DNA of 64,000 nt from Beroe forskalii (lineage: Eukaryota > Ctenophora > Nuda > Beroida > Beroidae). Below the pieces are notes generated by a model that was not told the DNA's origin, searched no databases, and saw only the letters and a list, made by a program, of their open reading frames with translations. A program made the position numbers and the translations under genes. Each line of letters opens with the position of its first letter. Within the stretch, counting starts at the first letter, position 1. Positions 1 to 10,590 of this stretch are shown piece by piece. The stretch is from NCBI GenBank assembly GCA_011033025.1, contig WFMF01000139.1, forward strand, positions 1-64,000, written 5' to 3'.

Positions 1-325
1 TTTTTTGCCCAAACGTTTATCCGGCTGATTATATTTTTAAAATTCTTTTTTTTTAAACAGTTTTAAATTTAGATACAAATGGAGCCGGATTTTGAGTTTA
101 GGCCTAAAATTTTTGGCATAAAAGCGCCAAATTTTGGCAAAATTTTGGCAAAAGTACCATTCAAAAATATTGATATTTGCCCAAGTTATGGGCCAGAATT
201 GGTTTTATGCGCGTATGCCCATATATGGGCATACGTTTTTCGGCCATAACCCAGCCATTTTTGAGATATCGACTGGAAAATTTATGGTAACTCAGGGGAC
301 CATTATCTATCGATTGCACACCTCT
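1..325 (+). repeat. Partial copy of a dispersed inverted-repeat family
   Basis: This stretch is a diverged copy of sequence seen again at about 1,495-1,830 and, in reverse orientation, at about 1,170-1,345. Shared landmarks are the palindrome ATGCCCATATATGGGCAT, the run ATATCGACT and the end CTATCGATTGCACACCTC. The copy stops exactly where the 19-bp satellite begins. Short open frames here are not conserved between copies, so I see no gene. Confidence 0.7.
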
Positions 326-763
326 GTTACAGCAGTGTAACGCTGTTACAGCAGCGTAACGCTGTTACAGCAGTGTAACGCTGTTACAGCAGTGTAACGC
401 TGTTACAGCAGTGTAACGCTGTTACAGCAGTGTAACGCTGTTACAGCAGTGTAACGCTGTTACAGCAGCGTAACGCTGTTACAGCAGTGTAACGCTGTTA
501 CAGCAGCGTAACTTTGTTACAGCAGTGTAACGCTGTTACAGCAGTGTAACGCTGTTACAGCAGTGTAACGCTGTTACAGCAGCGTAACTTTATTACAGCA
601 GCGTAACTTTGTTACAGCAGTGTAACGCTGTTACAGCAGCGTAACTTTGTTACAGCAGTGTAACGCTGTTACAGCAGCGTAACGCTGTTACAGCAGCGTA
701 ACGCTGTTACAGCAGCGTAACGCTGTTACACTTGTTGCAGCAGCGTAACGCTGTTACAGCAGC
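326..763. repeat. 19-bp satellite, GTTACAGCAGTGTAACGCT
   Basis: About 23 head-to-tail copies of a 19-bp unit. Each unit contains GTTACA-GCAG-TGTAAC, a 6-bp inverted repeat around a 4-base loop. Variants exchange GTG for GCG, or carry TTT in place of CGC. The array abuts the end of the dispersed repeat at 1-325. Its architecture is matched by the different 19-bp satellite inside the foldback at 40,579-44,020. Confidence 0.9.
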
Positions 764-985
764 AAATTCTGAACCTTCGTTGACTTTCTAATCGATACCA
801 AAATTTGGCTACTGTCCCATATAATTCGAGAGCCATCATTATCTATAAAAATCACGTCACTTAGAAAAATATACTCACGCGCATCTGGTGCTATAAGGGT
901 TAGGGTTAGGTTCAGGATGAGGGTCAGGATTTGTTGGGTTTAAGGTATGGATTGAGGTTTGGGTTTTGGTCAGGGGATTAAGGGG

Positions 986-2010
986 GGGTTCAAGCCAAAT
1001 TTTTGGGAAAACACTTTTCTGAGACAACGGTTGACCCAAAAGGTATACCCCATGGGCCAACTTTTTGGCCGGGTTTGGGACCCCCAGACCCACTGGCCCC
1101 GCCGTGGCGCCATGCCCAAATATGGGCACAAAATGGGCATATTTTTTCAAAAGCAACTTGGGCGGGATCTGAGGTGTGCAATCGATAGATAATGGTCCCC
1201 TGAGTTACCATAAAAAATTTGAAGTCGATATCTCAAAAAATGGCTGAGTTATGGCCGAAAAACGTATGCCCATATGGGCATACGCGCATCACCTAAACCA
1301 ATTCTCCATAACTTGGGCAAATATCAATATTTTTGAATGAAACCAACTTAATTCGATAAATAGCGTTGAATTATGTATTCTCTGCAAGTTTAGGGTTGAT
1401 TGCTGCTTAAATGGCGATTTGGTCCAAAAACCTCTTAAAAACCACAAAATCGCCATTTCAGTTCGCGTTTTTTCGAAAGTGCACTTTACTCAAACGCTTA
1501 TAACTTCGGCTACGATTGATATTTTTGCATAATTCTTTTTTTACGTGAAACTAGACTAAATTCCTCAGATACAAATGGAGCCGGATTTTTGAGTTAGGCC
1601 TCCAAAATTTTTTGGCGCCAAAAGCGCCAAATTTTTGGCAAAAATTTTTGGCAAAAATTTTCATTCAAAAATATTGATATTTGCCCAAGTTATGGGCCAG
1701 AATTGGCTTGCGCGACGCGCGTATGCCCATATATGGGCATACGTTTTTCGGCCATAACTCAGCCATTTTTTGAGATATCGACTTCAAATTTTTTATGGTA
1801 ACTCAGGGACCATTATCTATCGATTGCACACCTCAGATCCCGCCCAGAAAAATATGCCCATTTTGTGCCCATTTGGGCATGGCGCCACGGCGGGGCCAGG
1901 GTCTGGGGGTCCCAAACCCGGCCAAAAGTTGGCCCATGGGGTATACCTTTGGGTCAACCGTTGTCTCAGAAAAGTGTTTTCCCAAAAATTTGGCTTGAAC
2001 CCCCTTAATT
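986..2010. repeat. 1-kb inverted repeat
   Basis: The left arm, about 986-1,345, is the reverse complement of the right arm, about 1,655-2,010, across a roughly 300-bp loop. Matching landmarks are AGGGGGGGTTCAAGCC at the left edge and GGCTTGAACCCCCTTAATT at the right edge, and CCCATGGGG in both. Arms have diverged by scattered substitutions and small indels. Open frames on both strands here are mirror images, so they are not genes. Confidence 0.8.
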
Positions 2011-2017
2011 AGGTTTA

Positions 2018-2250
2018 GGCGCCCGTAACGTTCGTCGGTCGATCGAATGGAATTGATCGATCGAACAACTCCATTTGAACGAATGATGTGTTTTAATGCT
2101 CCCTGTCGACTTGAATCGTGTTTAAAAGAGCAGTATTTAGTTGTTTCCCTACTAGCTTAAAGATTTTCTATTAAAAACACATCAGTCGATCAAATGAAGT
2201 TGATCGATCGACCAATTCCATTCGATCGACCGACGAACGTTACATGCACC
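2018..2250. mobile_element. 233-bp MITE, PIF/Harbinger-like by TTA duplication
   Basis: Terminal inverted repeats contain GTAACGTTCGTCGGTCGATC on the left and its complement on the right, extending outward with partial identity to GGCGC and GCACC. The element is flanked by TTA at 2,015-2,017 and 2,251-2,253. A 3-bp TTA/TAA target and an end beginning GG are typical of PIF/Harbinger elements. It is too short to code for a transposase. Confidence 0.65.
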
Positions 2251-2318
2251 TTAGGATACAAAAAGATTGAGGTTTTGGTCTGTGACGTCACTCAGCCAGA
2301 GTTTTATGGGACACGTAT

Positions 2319-3063
2319 ACCAAAAATTTGCATGGATTATGGATACATTTTATGTCGTATGTTACCGGTACCCTACCCGGTCAACGTTCCACATTTGGAT
2401 GGTCAATTGTTCACATTTACCGTTGTGCTTGTTGCCTTGCGTTATCCAATCAGTCAGATAAGACGCAAGACGGGCAACGTCCATCGACAGTTTATGTGAT
2501 ATGTCATTGTCATTTAAACAACGTCTGGAAATTTAAAATTTGAAGCATTCCGCAGAAACTGATCTTCTATTTTATGCACACAACACAGTTTGATTTTGGA
2601 TGTAGTACTAAAAGGTTTTTGATGCTGAACGTCATTCAGAGATTCAGGATGTACAATTATTAGGCTTTATCAGACTTATATTGATGCCTGATGATGTTGT
2701 TCATGTTTGTCGAATCGCTGAAAATATTGAACTATTTTTTGTCACGTTGTCCGTTTACTGAAAGTAAAACGAACCACGAGTCCCGCTGACGAGTCCATCT
2801 GGCGTTGAGGATTGGTGCGCGCAGCACTTCCTCTGTTCTCAGTTCTGACTTCTGAGGTAGTGCCGCGCGACTTGGACTGCGCATAGCAAGTCTTCTCACA
2901 AGGGAATATCATTGATCAGTTAATGAATGGTGGTATTACTTCTTACGAGTCCACGTGCCTGTCATCATTTGAAAAAGTGTGATAATTATAGCTTTACTTT
3001 GATTCAAAGTTTGAAGTATCCGATCTCATTAACTTTATCAAATGTTTGCGCCCATTTGCGTAA
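2319..3063. other. Intergenic, no recognised feature
   Basis: I see no conserved reading frame, RNA gene or clear repeat. The ORF at 2,194-2,499 runs through the MITE end and is not credible. A CTGACGAG motif near 2,786 resembles part of a hammerhead core but lacks the GAAA partner. Confidence 0.5.
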
Positions 3064-3555
3064 GACCCCCAAATTAGGCTGAGTGCACATGGGCGCAATA
3101 GAATGCTCTCATTGGCGCTCGATTGTGCAATGCGCAAAACTTCCTAAAAATTGTAAAAGTTGAAACGTGAGCGCAATTATTACAATTGAGCGCCAATTTG
3201 CGCTCAGTTTTGCTGAGTGCAAAACATTATGCGCTCAGTTCTGCTGGGCGCAAATTTTCAAGTTTGCGCTCAGTTCTGCTGGGCGCAAAACATGTCTATA
3301 TCTGCTTATATGTGGACTTTGTTCTCTAATAGAGAACAAAGCCCATGTCAGCAGATATTGAGTGAAAAATTCCGCTCATCAACAATCAACAATGGGCGCA
3401 ATTAAGCGCAACTTTGCGCTCATTTGAGCCGGAGTTTTTTTTTCGAAAAAATGCGCTCTGAACGCAAAATGCTAAAATGGGCGCAGTTGAGCGCAAATGA
3501 GCGATAACAAGCGCAAATGACCGCAAAAATTTGCGCTCATCCTAATTTGGGGGTC
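3064..3555. mobile_element. Non-autonomous inverted-repeat element rich in GAGCGCAAA
   Basis: The ends are perfect inverted repeats, GACCCCCAAATTAGG at 3,064 and its complement ending at 3,555. The interior is filled with repeated TTTGCGCTC and GAGCGCAAA words on both strands, so it is self-complementary throughout. The words continue to about 3,645. The superfamily is not clear because no convincing target duplication is visible. Confidence 0.65.
3298..3358 (+). other. 61-bp hairpin
   Basis: The two halves pair almost throughout: ATATCTGC at the start with GCAGATAT at the end, and CTTTGTTCTCT with AGAGAACAAAG around the loop AAT. The size and near-complete pairing resemble a small-RNA precursor, but it sits at the centre of a palindromic transposon and may simply be its middle. 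Confidence 0.6.
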
Positions 3556-3785
3556 TAGAGTGCAAATGGGCGCAGAATTTTCTTAAATTCAAAACGACCG
3601 GAATTGAGCGATTTGAGCGCAAATGAGCGCTCAATTAAGCATTGCGCTGAACTAGAAACGAAATGAAATTGACAATGGCATCGAGGTTTGTTCAGAGTTA
3701 AGTGAGAGGAGATCACCTGGCTGCAGTCATGAAGCTTGACAAGTCGTCTCTGTCACTCTGTCAACCCTTGTTTTATCCGCGGTGA

Positions 3786-4458
3786 GTGTGTCGGGGAATA
3801 GTAAAAAGGCTATACTTCATTCAGCAGCTGTGTGCGTGGAAGCCGCGTGGAGGAATGGACAAGGAGATTCACATCGAACCTTCAGAACTTACTGAACAGC
3901 AACACCGAGCATTTGAAGCTCGGCAGACAAATGTGGAGAAGGAGATCAGAAACGACGTGGTGAAGCAGGGCTGCGACGAGAGGATCACGGCGACGCAGGT
4001 GAAAGCTGCAGTCAAGTCGGCGGTGATGGACGATGACAGGAGGAGAGCTGTAGAACTGTGATGGTATTCGGTCTTGAGGAGGGATCCAATGAAGCTCTAA
4101 AGGAGAAGGTTGAAGAGATGTTCACCTTTTTGAAGAAAAGCCCACTGTTAGTGATTGCTTCTGTGTTGGAACTGTTAGAGCAGGGGCTCAGCGTCCAGTG
4201 AAGGTACTGGTAGTGTTCCAGAGCATTGAAGGAGCAGTGTTGGTATTGAGGAGTGGCATTAGGATATTGCGGGACACTCACTTTAACAGAGTATTAATTT
4301 CTCCAGACAGAACACGTGAAGAGCGAGAAGAAAGGAAGGGACTTGTTCAACAGAAAATCAGCAGCAATCCTGAGCAGCTGTACCATTATATCAATAATGG
4401 TCAGGAGTGTAGCAGAGGCAAAGTGCGGTATCTCTCCCATATAAACGGCTCTGAGTGA
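3786..4458 (+). pseudogene. Decayed LINE ORF1-like (RRM-type) reading frame
   Basis: Three consecutive frames together read like the ORF1-type protein carried by many CR1/L2/Jockey-group LINEs. A basic helical N-terminal part lies at about 3,855-4,061. It is followed by VMVFGLEEGSNEALKEKVEE from about 4,060, then RPVKVLVVF and ISPDRTREEREERK at about 4,190-4,345. The order VxxFGL...RPVKV...PDxTxEER is what one expects of that family. Two frameshifts, near 4,060 and 4,137, break it, so it is a dead fragment. No reverse transcriptase follows. Assignment to ORF1 is by motif pattern only. Confidence 0.5.
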
Positions 4459-4669
4459 CGTCACAGATCTAAACGTCAATTTTTCTGTATCCTAAACCTA
4501 ACCATAACCCTAACCAAAACCCTAACCTTAACCCTGACCCTAACCCTAACAAATCTTGACCCTAATCCTGACCCTAACCCTAGTCCTTAAAGCGCTAGGT
4601 GCGCTTAATTATATTTTTCTGAGTGACGTCATTGTCATAGATAATGAAGGCTCCCGTTTATATGGGAGA
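4433..4669. mobile_element. 237-bp MITE with internal CCCTAA tract
   Basis: Inverted ends TCTCCCATATAAACGG (4,433) and its complement ending at 4,669. Inside are GAGTGACGTCA motifs near both ends and a degenerate CCCTAAC tract at about 4,495-4,585. It is the intact relative of the split element at 813-2,313. The telomere-like repeats are part of the element, not a chromosome end. Confidence 0.65.
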
Positions 4670-4675
4670 CCTACC

Positions 4676-5157
4676 CAAAGTGCCAGTAGTATGTACTCAA
4701 ACAAACAATTACAAACAAATTTTAAACAATTCAAATTGATTGAAAACTTATTACCGCATCAAAAATTGAAAAATTCCAATCAGATCAAAAGTTATGGGCA
4801 TCGAAGTCAAAATTGCATGAAACAGAAATCAACGCGCGCGAAATCTGCGCGCATTGCCATGATTCACCCTTAATTGTTTTGTTTTTGTACATCACGCCCC
4901 ATGGCAGGGAAGAGTGCACAAAAGATTAATTGCGCGCGATATATTTTTTAATCTTTTAAGTTTAACACTGTTTTGAGTACGTTGTTCCGTAACTTTTGAT
5001 CTGATTGGAATTTTTTGATGCGGTAAAAAGTATTCAAGTTCAATCAATCGAATTGCAGTGTGTAAATTTGCAAACGAGGTGCTGCGTAGCAACACCACTG
5101 CGCTGTGTATTTGCAGGCCCAACAGGTCCTGCAAGTGCTAGTCAGAGTCTTACCTAG
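4676..5157. repeat. Detached copies of the 300-bp hairpin repeat family
   Basis: Two partial units of the family that forms the array at 16,600-21,745. Landmarks are GATGCGGTAAAAAGTATTCA (reversed near 4,740), the CGCCCCATGGCA motif at 4,896-4,907, and GAGGTGCTGCGTAGCAACACC with the GCAGGCCC hairpin at about 5,075-5,132. The second unit is cut by the element at 5,158-5,668 and resumes with TATAAAGTCG. Confidence 0.7.
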
Positions 5158-5668
5158 GGAGCCGTCACAAATTACGTCTGACAAGGGGGAGGGAGGGGGT
5201 TTGAACTTTGCTGACGTCGGCAAAAGTTTTGAAATTTTCGAACCTTAGGATACGACTTCCTATATACACAATATTATAATATTTGTGTTCTGAACTCAAC
5301 CTATTGTATTCCTGCAAATCTGCAAGTGCAATATGATACCTATATTCGAACATTTTACTAGGCACGTGGCAGATGATTGAATGTGGTTCATCACAAGTTA
5401 CCAAGTTAGTATATGGAAAGAGTAGAACCATATTTTGTTTATATCTCAAAAATCTTACAAGATGAGAAACACGACTCCTACCTGATTGATATTTTATTTC
5501 CATTATTTCGACCCGAAATTGCCAAAAAATTACAATTATGAGGGGGTTTGGTCAATACTGACGTCAGAAAGGGGAGGGGTCCCGGGTCAGCCAATGATGA
5601 CAAATAATGACAGACGGGGGGGGGTCAAAAATGACCAAAAAATTGATGACGTAGTATGTGACAGCTCC
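5158..5668. mobile_element. 511-bp non-autonomous DNA transposon
   Basis: The ends are imperfect inverted repeats: GGAGCCGTCACAAATTACGT at the left and the complement of GGAGCTGTCACATACTACGT at the right. GC-rich runs of G lie just inside both ends. It interrupts a 300-bp family unit, whose sequence continues on both sides. The open frame at 5,165-5,503 on the minus strand resembles no known protein and is probably fortuitous. The target duplication is ambiguous. Confidence 0.65.
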
Positions 5669-5789
5669 ATTATAAAGTCGCGAATTTTATACGTACGTCA
5701 CGCTCCATGCCAACGCGCGCGGCGCAGATTGCAAAACTGCACGTGCAGGCCCAACGGACCTGCTAGTCTTATATGTAATTTGGATATGG

Positions 5790-6090
5790 CACGTGAATTC
5801 TGTCTGTCTGTGCGGGCGCACACGATTTAATTTGAGCTTTCCAAGAAATTATCATGAGAAACGAAAGCAAAAGGGAGAAAAAAGGTGACGTTGCTATGGA
5901 TACCAATTGATGTGCACGGGCTTGCAAGTGATTCTATAATTTAAATGAAAATGGGTGATTTCGGAATGATGACGTTACTAATGTCTCAATTAATTCTTGC
6001 AGAGATAGCCTGGAAATATTCAGGAAATATTTCAGGATTCTGGATGCCTTAGAACGAAGGTGCCCGAACATACCTTATTGGGCATATACG
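5790..6090. other. Intergenic, no recognised feature
   Basis: Unique-looking sequence between the last hairpin-repeat fragment and the TTTTA microsatellite. I see nothing to annotate. Confidence 0.5.
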
Positions 6091-6426
6091 ATATTATTTT
6101 ATTTTATTTTATATTTTATTTTATATTTTATTTTATATTTTATTTTATTTTATTTTATTTTATTTTATTTTATTTTATTTTATTTTATTTTATTTTATTT
6201 TATTTTATTTTATTTTATTTTATTTTATTTTATTTTATTTTATTTTATTTTATTTTATTTTATTTTATTTTATTTTATTTATTTTATTTTATTTTATTTT
6301 ATTTTATTTTATTTTATTTTATTTTTATTTTATTTTATTTTATTTTATTTTATTTTATTTTATTTTATTTTATTTTATTTTATTTTATTTTATTTTATTT
6401 TATTTTATTTTATTTTATTTTATTTT
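6091..6426. repeat. TTTTA pentanucleotide microsatellite
   Basis: About 67 tandem TTTTA units with a few TATAT or TTTTTA irregularities near the start and middle. The 5-bp unit has no stop in one frame, which creates a spurious 122-residue Phe/Ile/Leu/Tyr frame. Confidence 0.95.
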
Positions 6427-7197
6427 GATTGTATAAAGTGAAAATGAAATCTGAGATAGTGCTTATTAGGTAGATTTAAAGAATTCTAGGTCCTGACAAC
6501 TAAAAATTTAATTTTTTCTTCATGGAAATTTGGGCAAAACCTAAAGACAGACGGCATCATTATGGCCGAATCTAAGAAATTTACAGCGGCTTTGCATGAA
6601 CTATGAACCAATGATCACATAGTGCTATACTTACAGTCACATATGGTCACGTGAAATAGGGTGCGCCCTTTTTTCAAAGTTTTTTGGGCACAATTCTTCA
6701 CTGGTAGATCTCGATGAGCTGATCACGAATATATCAAGTTTTTTGAAATTGGACAACGCCTTCCTTGTCCGCAGGGGCTTTTTGTGTTTCGTGACGTCAT
6801 GTCACGTGTCATGTCACGTGACCCGCCTGCTAGTACTTTGTGCGCTGGTTGCTTCCGCGCGCGCGATTGTTATACTGTGCGCGTTCGCGGATCTGTGGTC
6901 TGATGGCAGAGTAATCGCAGGCATTGCTTAAGCTTATGGTTGTGGTGGTAATGGTATAGGTCCAATGTGTCAACTTTTAAAGCTTATAGTAATACTGAGG
7001 ACGTTCAGAAGAAACGCATGAACTAATCGAGTTTATGTTTCTTTGTTCAATACTGTAATAGGCTGATTCAGCTGAGCGGATTAAGCTAAAATGACTCAAA
7101 CTCTCAAAGATGGTATCATCAAGTATACGAGAGAACAAAAGAATCATAGTCATATTACCTCAGCGGATACGCTTAGTCAAGCAGACGCCAGACCCGC

Positions 7198-7440
7198 TAA
7201 GCTAAGCTATCCTGCGCTTAGCTAAGCGGATCCGCTTAGCAAATTCAATCATATCATCTAACATCTAAGCGGATCCGCTTAGGATGGAACGGTGTCATGG
7301 TAATTTTTCTGAATTTTACAATCGAGATGATTTTCAAAAAACGGTAAAGTTATCCGCTGAGCTAAGCGGATCCGCTTTGCACTATAGCAGATTCAATCAT
7401 ATTATCTAAGCGGATCCGCTCAGCTTAGTGGATCCGCTAA
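7198..7440. repeat. Cluster of the palindrome TAAGCGGATCCGCTTA
   Basis: At least five full or near-full copies of the perfect palindrome AAGCGGATCCGCTT and several half copies lie here. The mirror cluster is at about 10,695-10,990, with further copies at 9,210-9,300. They sit inside the inverted arms of foldback I. Possible roles are transposase binding or extrusion of hairpins; neither can be shown from sequence. Confidence 0.85.
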
Positions 7441-7542
7441 GGATGTAGCTGTGTACTCAATGTGTCGTGGCAATTTTTGTGCATTTTATAATCGAGATAA
7501 TTTTCAAGAAAACAGTAAGTTGACACTGGACCCCCCGGCATA

Positions 7543-9069
7543 ACATCGAATCGATGAATCGAATCGATGAATCGAATCGACGAATCGAATCGACGAATCG
7601 AATCGACGAATCGAATCGAATCGACGAATCGAATCGAATCGACGAATCGAATCGACGAATCGAATCGACGAATCGAATCGACGAATCGAATCGACGAATC
7701 GAATCGACGAATCGAATCGACGAATCGAATCGACGAATCGAATCGACGAATCGAATCGACGAATCGAATCGACGAATCGAATCGACGAATCGAATCGACG
7801 AATCGACGAATCGAATCGAATCGACGAATCGAATCGACGAATCGAATCGACGAATCGAATCGACGAATCGAATCGACGAATCGATTCGACGAATCGAATC
7901 GACGAATCGAATCGAGGAATCAAATCAGGGAATCGAATCGACGAATCGAATTGACGAATCGAATCGAGGAATCGAATCGACGAATCGAATCGACGAATCG
8001 AATCGACGAATCGAATCGACGAATCGAATCGACGAATCGAATCGACGAATCGAATCGACGAATCGAATCGACGAATCGAATCGACGAATCGAATCGACGA
8101 ATCGACGAATCGAATCGACGAATCGAATCGACGAATCGAATCGACGAATCCAATCGACGAATCGAATCGACGAATCGAATCGACGAATCCAATCGACGAA
8201 TCCAATCGAAGAATCCAATCGAAGAATCCAATCGAAGTATCGAAGAATCGAATCGACGAATCGAATCGACAAATCGAATCGACGAATCGAATCGACGAAT
8301 CGAATCGACGAATCGAATCGACGAATCGAATCGACGAATCGAATCGACGAATCGAATCGACGAATCGACGAATCGAATCGACGAATCGAATCGACGAATC
8401 GAATCGACGAATCGAATCGACGAATCGAATCGACGAATCGAATCGACGAATCGAATCGACGAATCGAATCGACGAATCGAATCGACAGATGAATCGACGA
8501 ATCGAATTTCCGAATCGAATCGACGAATCGAATCGACGAATCGAATCGACGAATCGAATCGACGAATCGAATCGACGAATCGAATCGACGAATCGAATCG
8601 ACGAATCGAATCGACGAATCGAATCGACGAATCGAATCGACGAATCTGAATCGACGAATCGAATCGACGAATCGAATCGACGAATCGAATCGACGAATCG
8701 AATCGACGAATCGAATCGACGAATCGAATCGACGAATCGACGAATCGACGAATCGAATCGACGAATCGAATCGACGAATCGAATCGAATCGACGAATCGA
8801 ATCGACGAATCGAATCGACGAATCGAATCGACGAATCGAATCGACGAATCGAATCGAATCGACGAATCGAATCGACGAATCGAATCGACGAATCGAAATC
8901 GAATCGACGAATCGAATCGACGAATCGACGAATCGAATCGACGAATCGAATCGACGAATCGAATCGACGAATCGAATCGAATCGAATCGACGAATCGAAT
9001 CGACGAATCGAATCGACGAATCGAATCGACGAATCGAATCGACGAATGGAATCAACGAATCGAATCGAC
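7543..9069. repeat. 13-bp satellite GAATCGAATCGAC, left array
   Basis: About 115 tandem copies, with occasional 5- or 8-bp slips and a few CCAATC or AAATC variants. The unit contains no stop codon in most frames on either strand and is not a multiple of three, so every frame passes through the same peptide. This explains the 240-418-residue open frames here; none is a gene. The array is inside foldback I. Confidence 0.95.
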
Positions 9070-9394
9070 TCACAGTACTGAAGTAAGGGGTGTAGTGTCG
9101 GGGGATGTTATGCCGGGGGTCCAGTGTCAACTTACCGTTTTCTTGAAAATTATCTCGAATCGACGAAAATTGCCACGACACATTGAGTACACAGTTACAA
9201 TTACATCCTAAGCGGATCCGCTAAGCTAAGCGGATCCGCTAATCGAATCGATCCGCTTCAGCATCGACGATTATCGAATCGAATCGATCCGCTTAGGATC
9301 CTTTTGTACGAATCGTTTTGAATCGAATCGGCAATTTTTGTCGCATTTTATAATCGACGAATCATTGTCCCAATTGTCCCAAACTCGACGAATG

Positions 9395-9615
9395 GAATCG
9401 GACAGGGACAAATCGGACATTTGGGACAAATGGGACGAACGGGACAAAATCGACAGAAAAATAGAACAAATTGGACTCGAAAAAATGAATGCGGACTGGG
9501 ACGAATAGGACATTTGGGACAATTGGGACAAATGGGACGAAAAATGGAACAAATGGGATCAAAAAATCGAATCGACTGGGACAAATGGGACATTTGGGAC
9601 AAATGGGACAATTGG
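9395..9615. repeat. Degenerate GGGACAAAT minisatellite
   Basis: Repeats of GGGACAAATGGGACATTT with variable spacing, found between the two satellite arrays of foldback I. A reverse-oriented stretch (TTGTCCCATTTGTCCCAA) lies at about 9,900-9,990. The related text GTCCCAAATGTCCC occurs at about 56,550. Open frames across it on both strands are spurious. Confidence 0.75.
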
Positions 9616-10097
9616 AATCGAATGACAGAGAACTGGGAATCAAATGATTGTGTTTTGAGTGGCAGTTAGTGTTTTTGTCTCACAGCCTGTTACATAGAAG
9701 AATTTGCTGCATTGCATGCCACTGTCTTTTTTCCCATCATAGGTTTCAGGATAGAGGAAGTGGGATCGACGAAACCACTGCAAACAAACACAAAAAATGT
9801 ATTAGTATACGAAGATACGAATATGAATATAACATTCATTTCAATGATATAAAGTCTTGAATCAATGTAAAAAATAATAAATGACTGATTTTTTCAACTT
9901 TTCGTTTGTCCCAATTGTCCCATTTGTCCCAATTGTCCCAAAAACCAGTCCCAAACTCAAAAAAAGTAAATTGGGACAGGGACAATTGGGACAATGAAAC
10001 TCCCCCCATCGAGATAATTTTCAAGAAAACGGTAAGTTGACACTGGACCCCCCAGCATAACATCCCCCGACACTACACCCCTTACTTCAGTACTGTG

Positions 10098-10590
10098 AGT
10101 CGATTCGATTCGTCGATTCGACTCGTCGATACGATTCGTCGATACGATTCGTCGATTCGATTCGTCGATTCGATTCGTCGATTCGATTCGTCGATTCGAT
10201 TCATCGATTCGATTCGTCGATTCGATTCGTCGATTCGATTCGTCGATTCGACTCGTCGATTCGACTCGTCGATTCGATTCGTCGATTCGATTCGTCGATT
10301 CGATTCGTCGATTCGATTCGTCGATTCGATTCGTCGATTCGATTCGTCGATTCGATTCGTCGATTCGATTCGTCGATTCGATTCGATTCGATTCGTTGAT
10401 TCGATTCGTTGATTCGATTCGTCGATTCGATTCGTCGATTCGATTCGTCGATTCGATTCGATTCGTTGATTCGATTCGTTGATTCGATTCGTTGATTCGA
10501 TTCGTTGATTCGATTCATCGATTCGATTCATCGATTCGATTCATCGATTCGATTCATCGATTCGATTCATCGATTCGATTCATCGATTCG
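10098..10590. repeat. 13-bp satellite, right array (inverted)
   Basis: About 38 copies of the complement, GTCGATTCGATTC, with TTGATTC and ATCGATTC variants clustered toward the right edge. It is the shortened inverted partner of the array at 7,543-9,069. The threefold length difference shows that the arms change length independently. Confidence 0.95.

Larger units (their letters stand above)
813..2313. mobile_element. MITE with CCCTAA tract, split by later insertions
   Basis: The ends are inverted: TGTCCCATATAA at 813 and its diverged complement TTTTATGGGACA ending at 2,313. Inside the left end lies a GTGACGT-like motif, then a degenerate GGGTTAGGG tract at 893-915. Inside the right end lies TGTGACGTCACTCAG. 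The same arrangement, uninterrupted and 237 bp long, occurs at 4,433-4,669. I infer one element opened up by the 986-2,010 inverted repeat and the 2,018-2,250 MITE. The target duplication is unclear. Confidence 0.55.

Noticed and set aside
2780-2815. Hammerhead ribozyme (CTGACGAG)
   Set aside because: No GAAA segment or closing stems at the required distance.
4495-4585. Telomere or chromosome end
   Set aside because: The CCCTAA tract is short, degenerate and enclosed by MITE inverted ends, with long sequence on both sides.
6060-6428. 122-residue hydrophobic frame
   Set aside because: Translation of the TTTTA microsatellite; amino acids are only F, I, L and Y in strict rotation.
7504-9211. 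Long open frames (up to 418 residues) on both strands with ESNRRIESTNRID-type repeats
   Set aside because: They are readings of a 13-bp satellite that lacks stops in most frames; all phases give the same peptide and there is no start context or domain.
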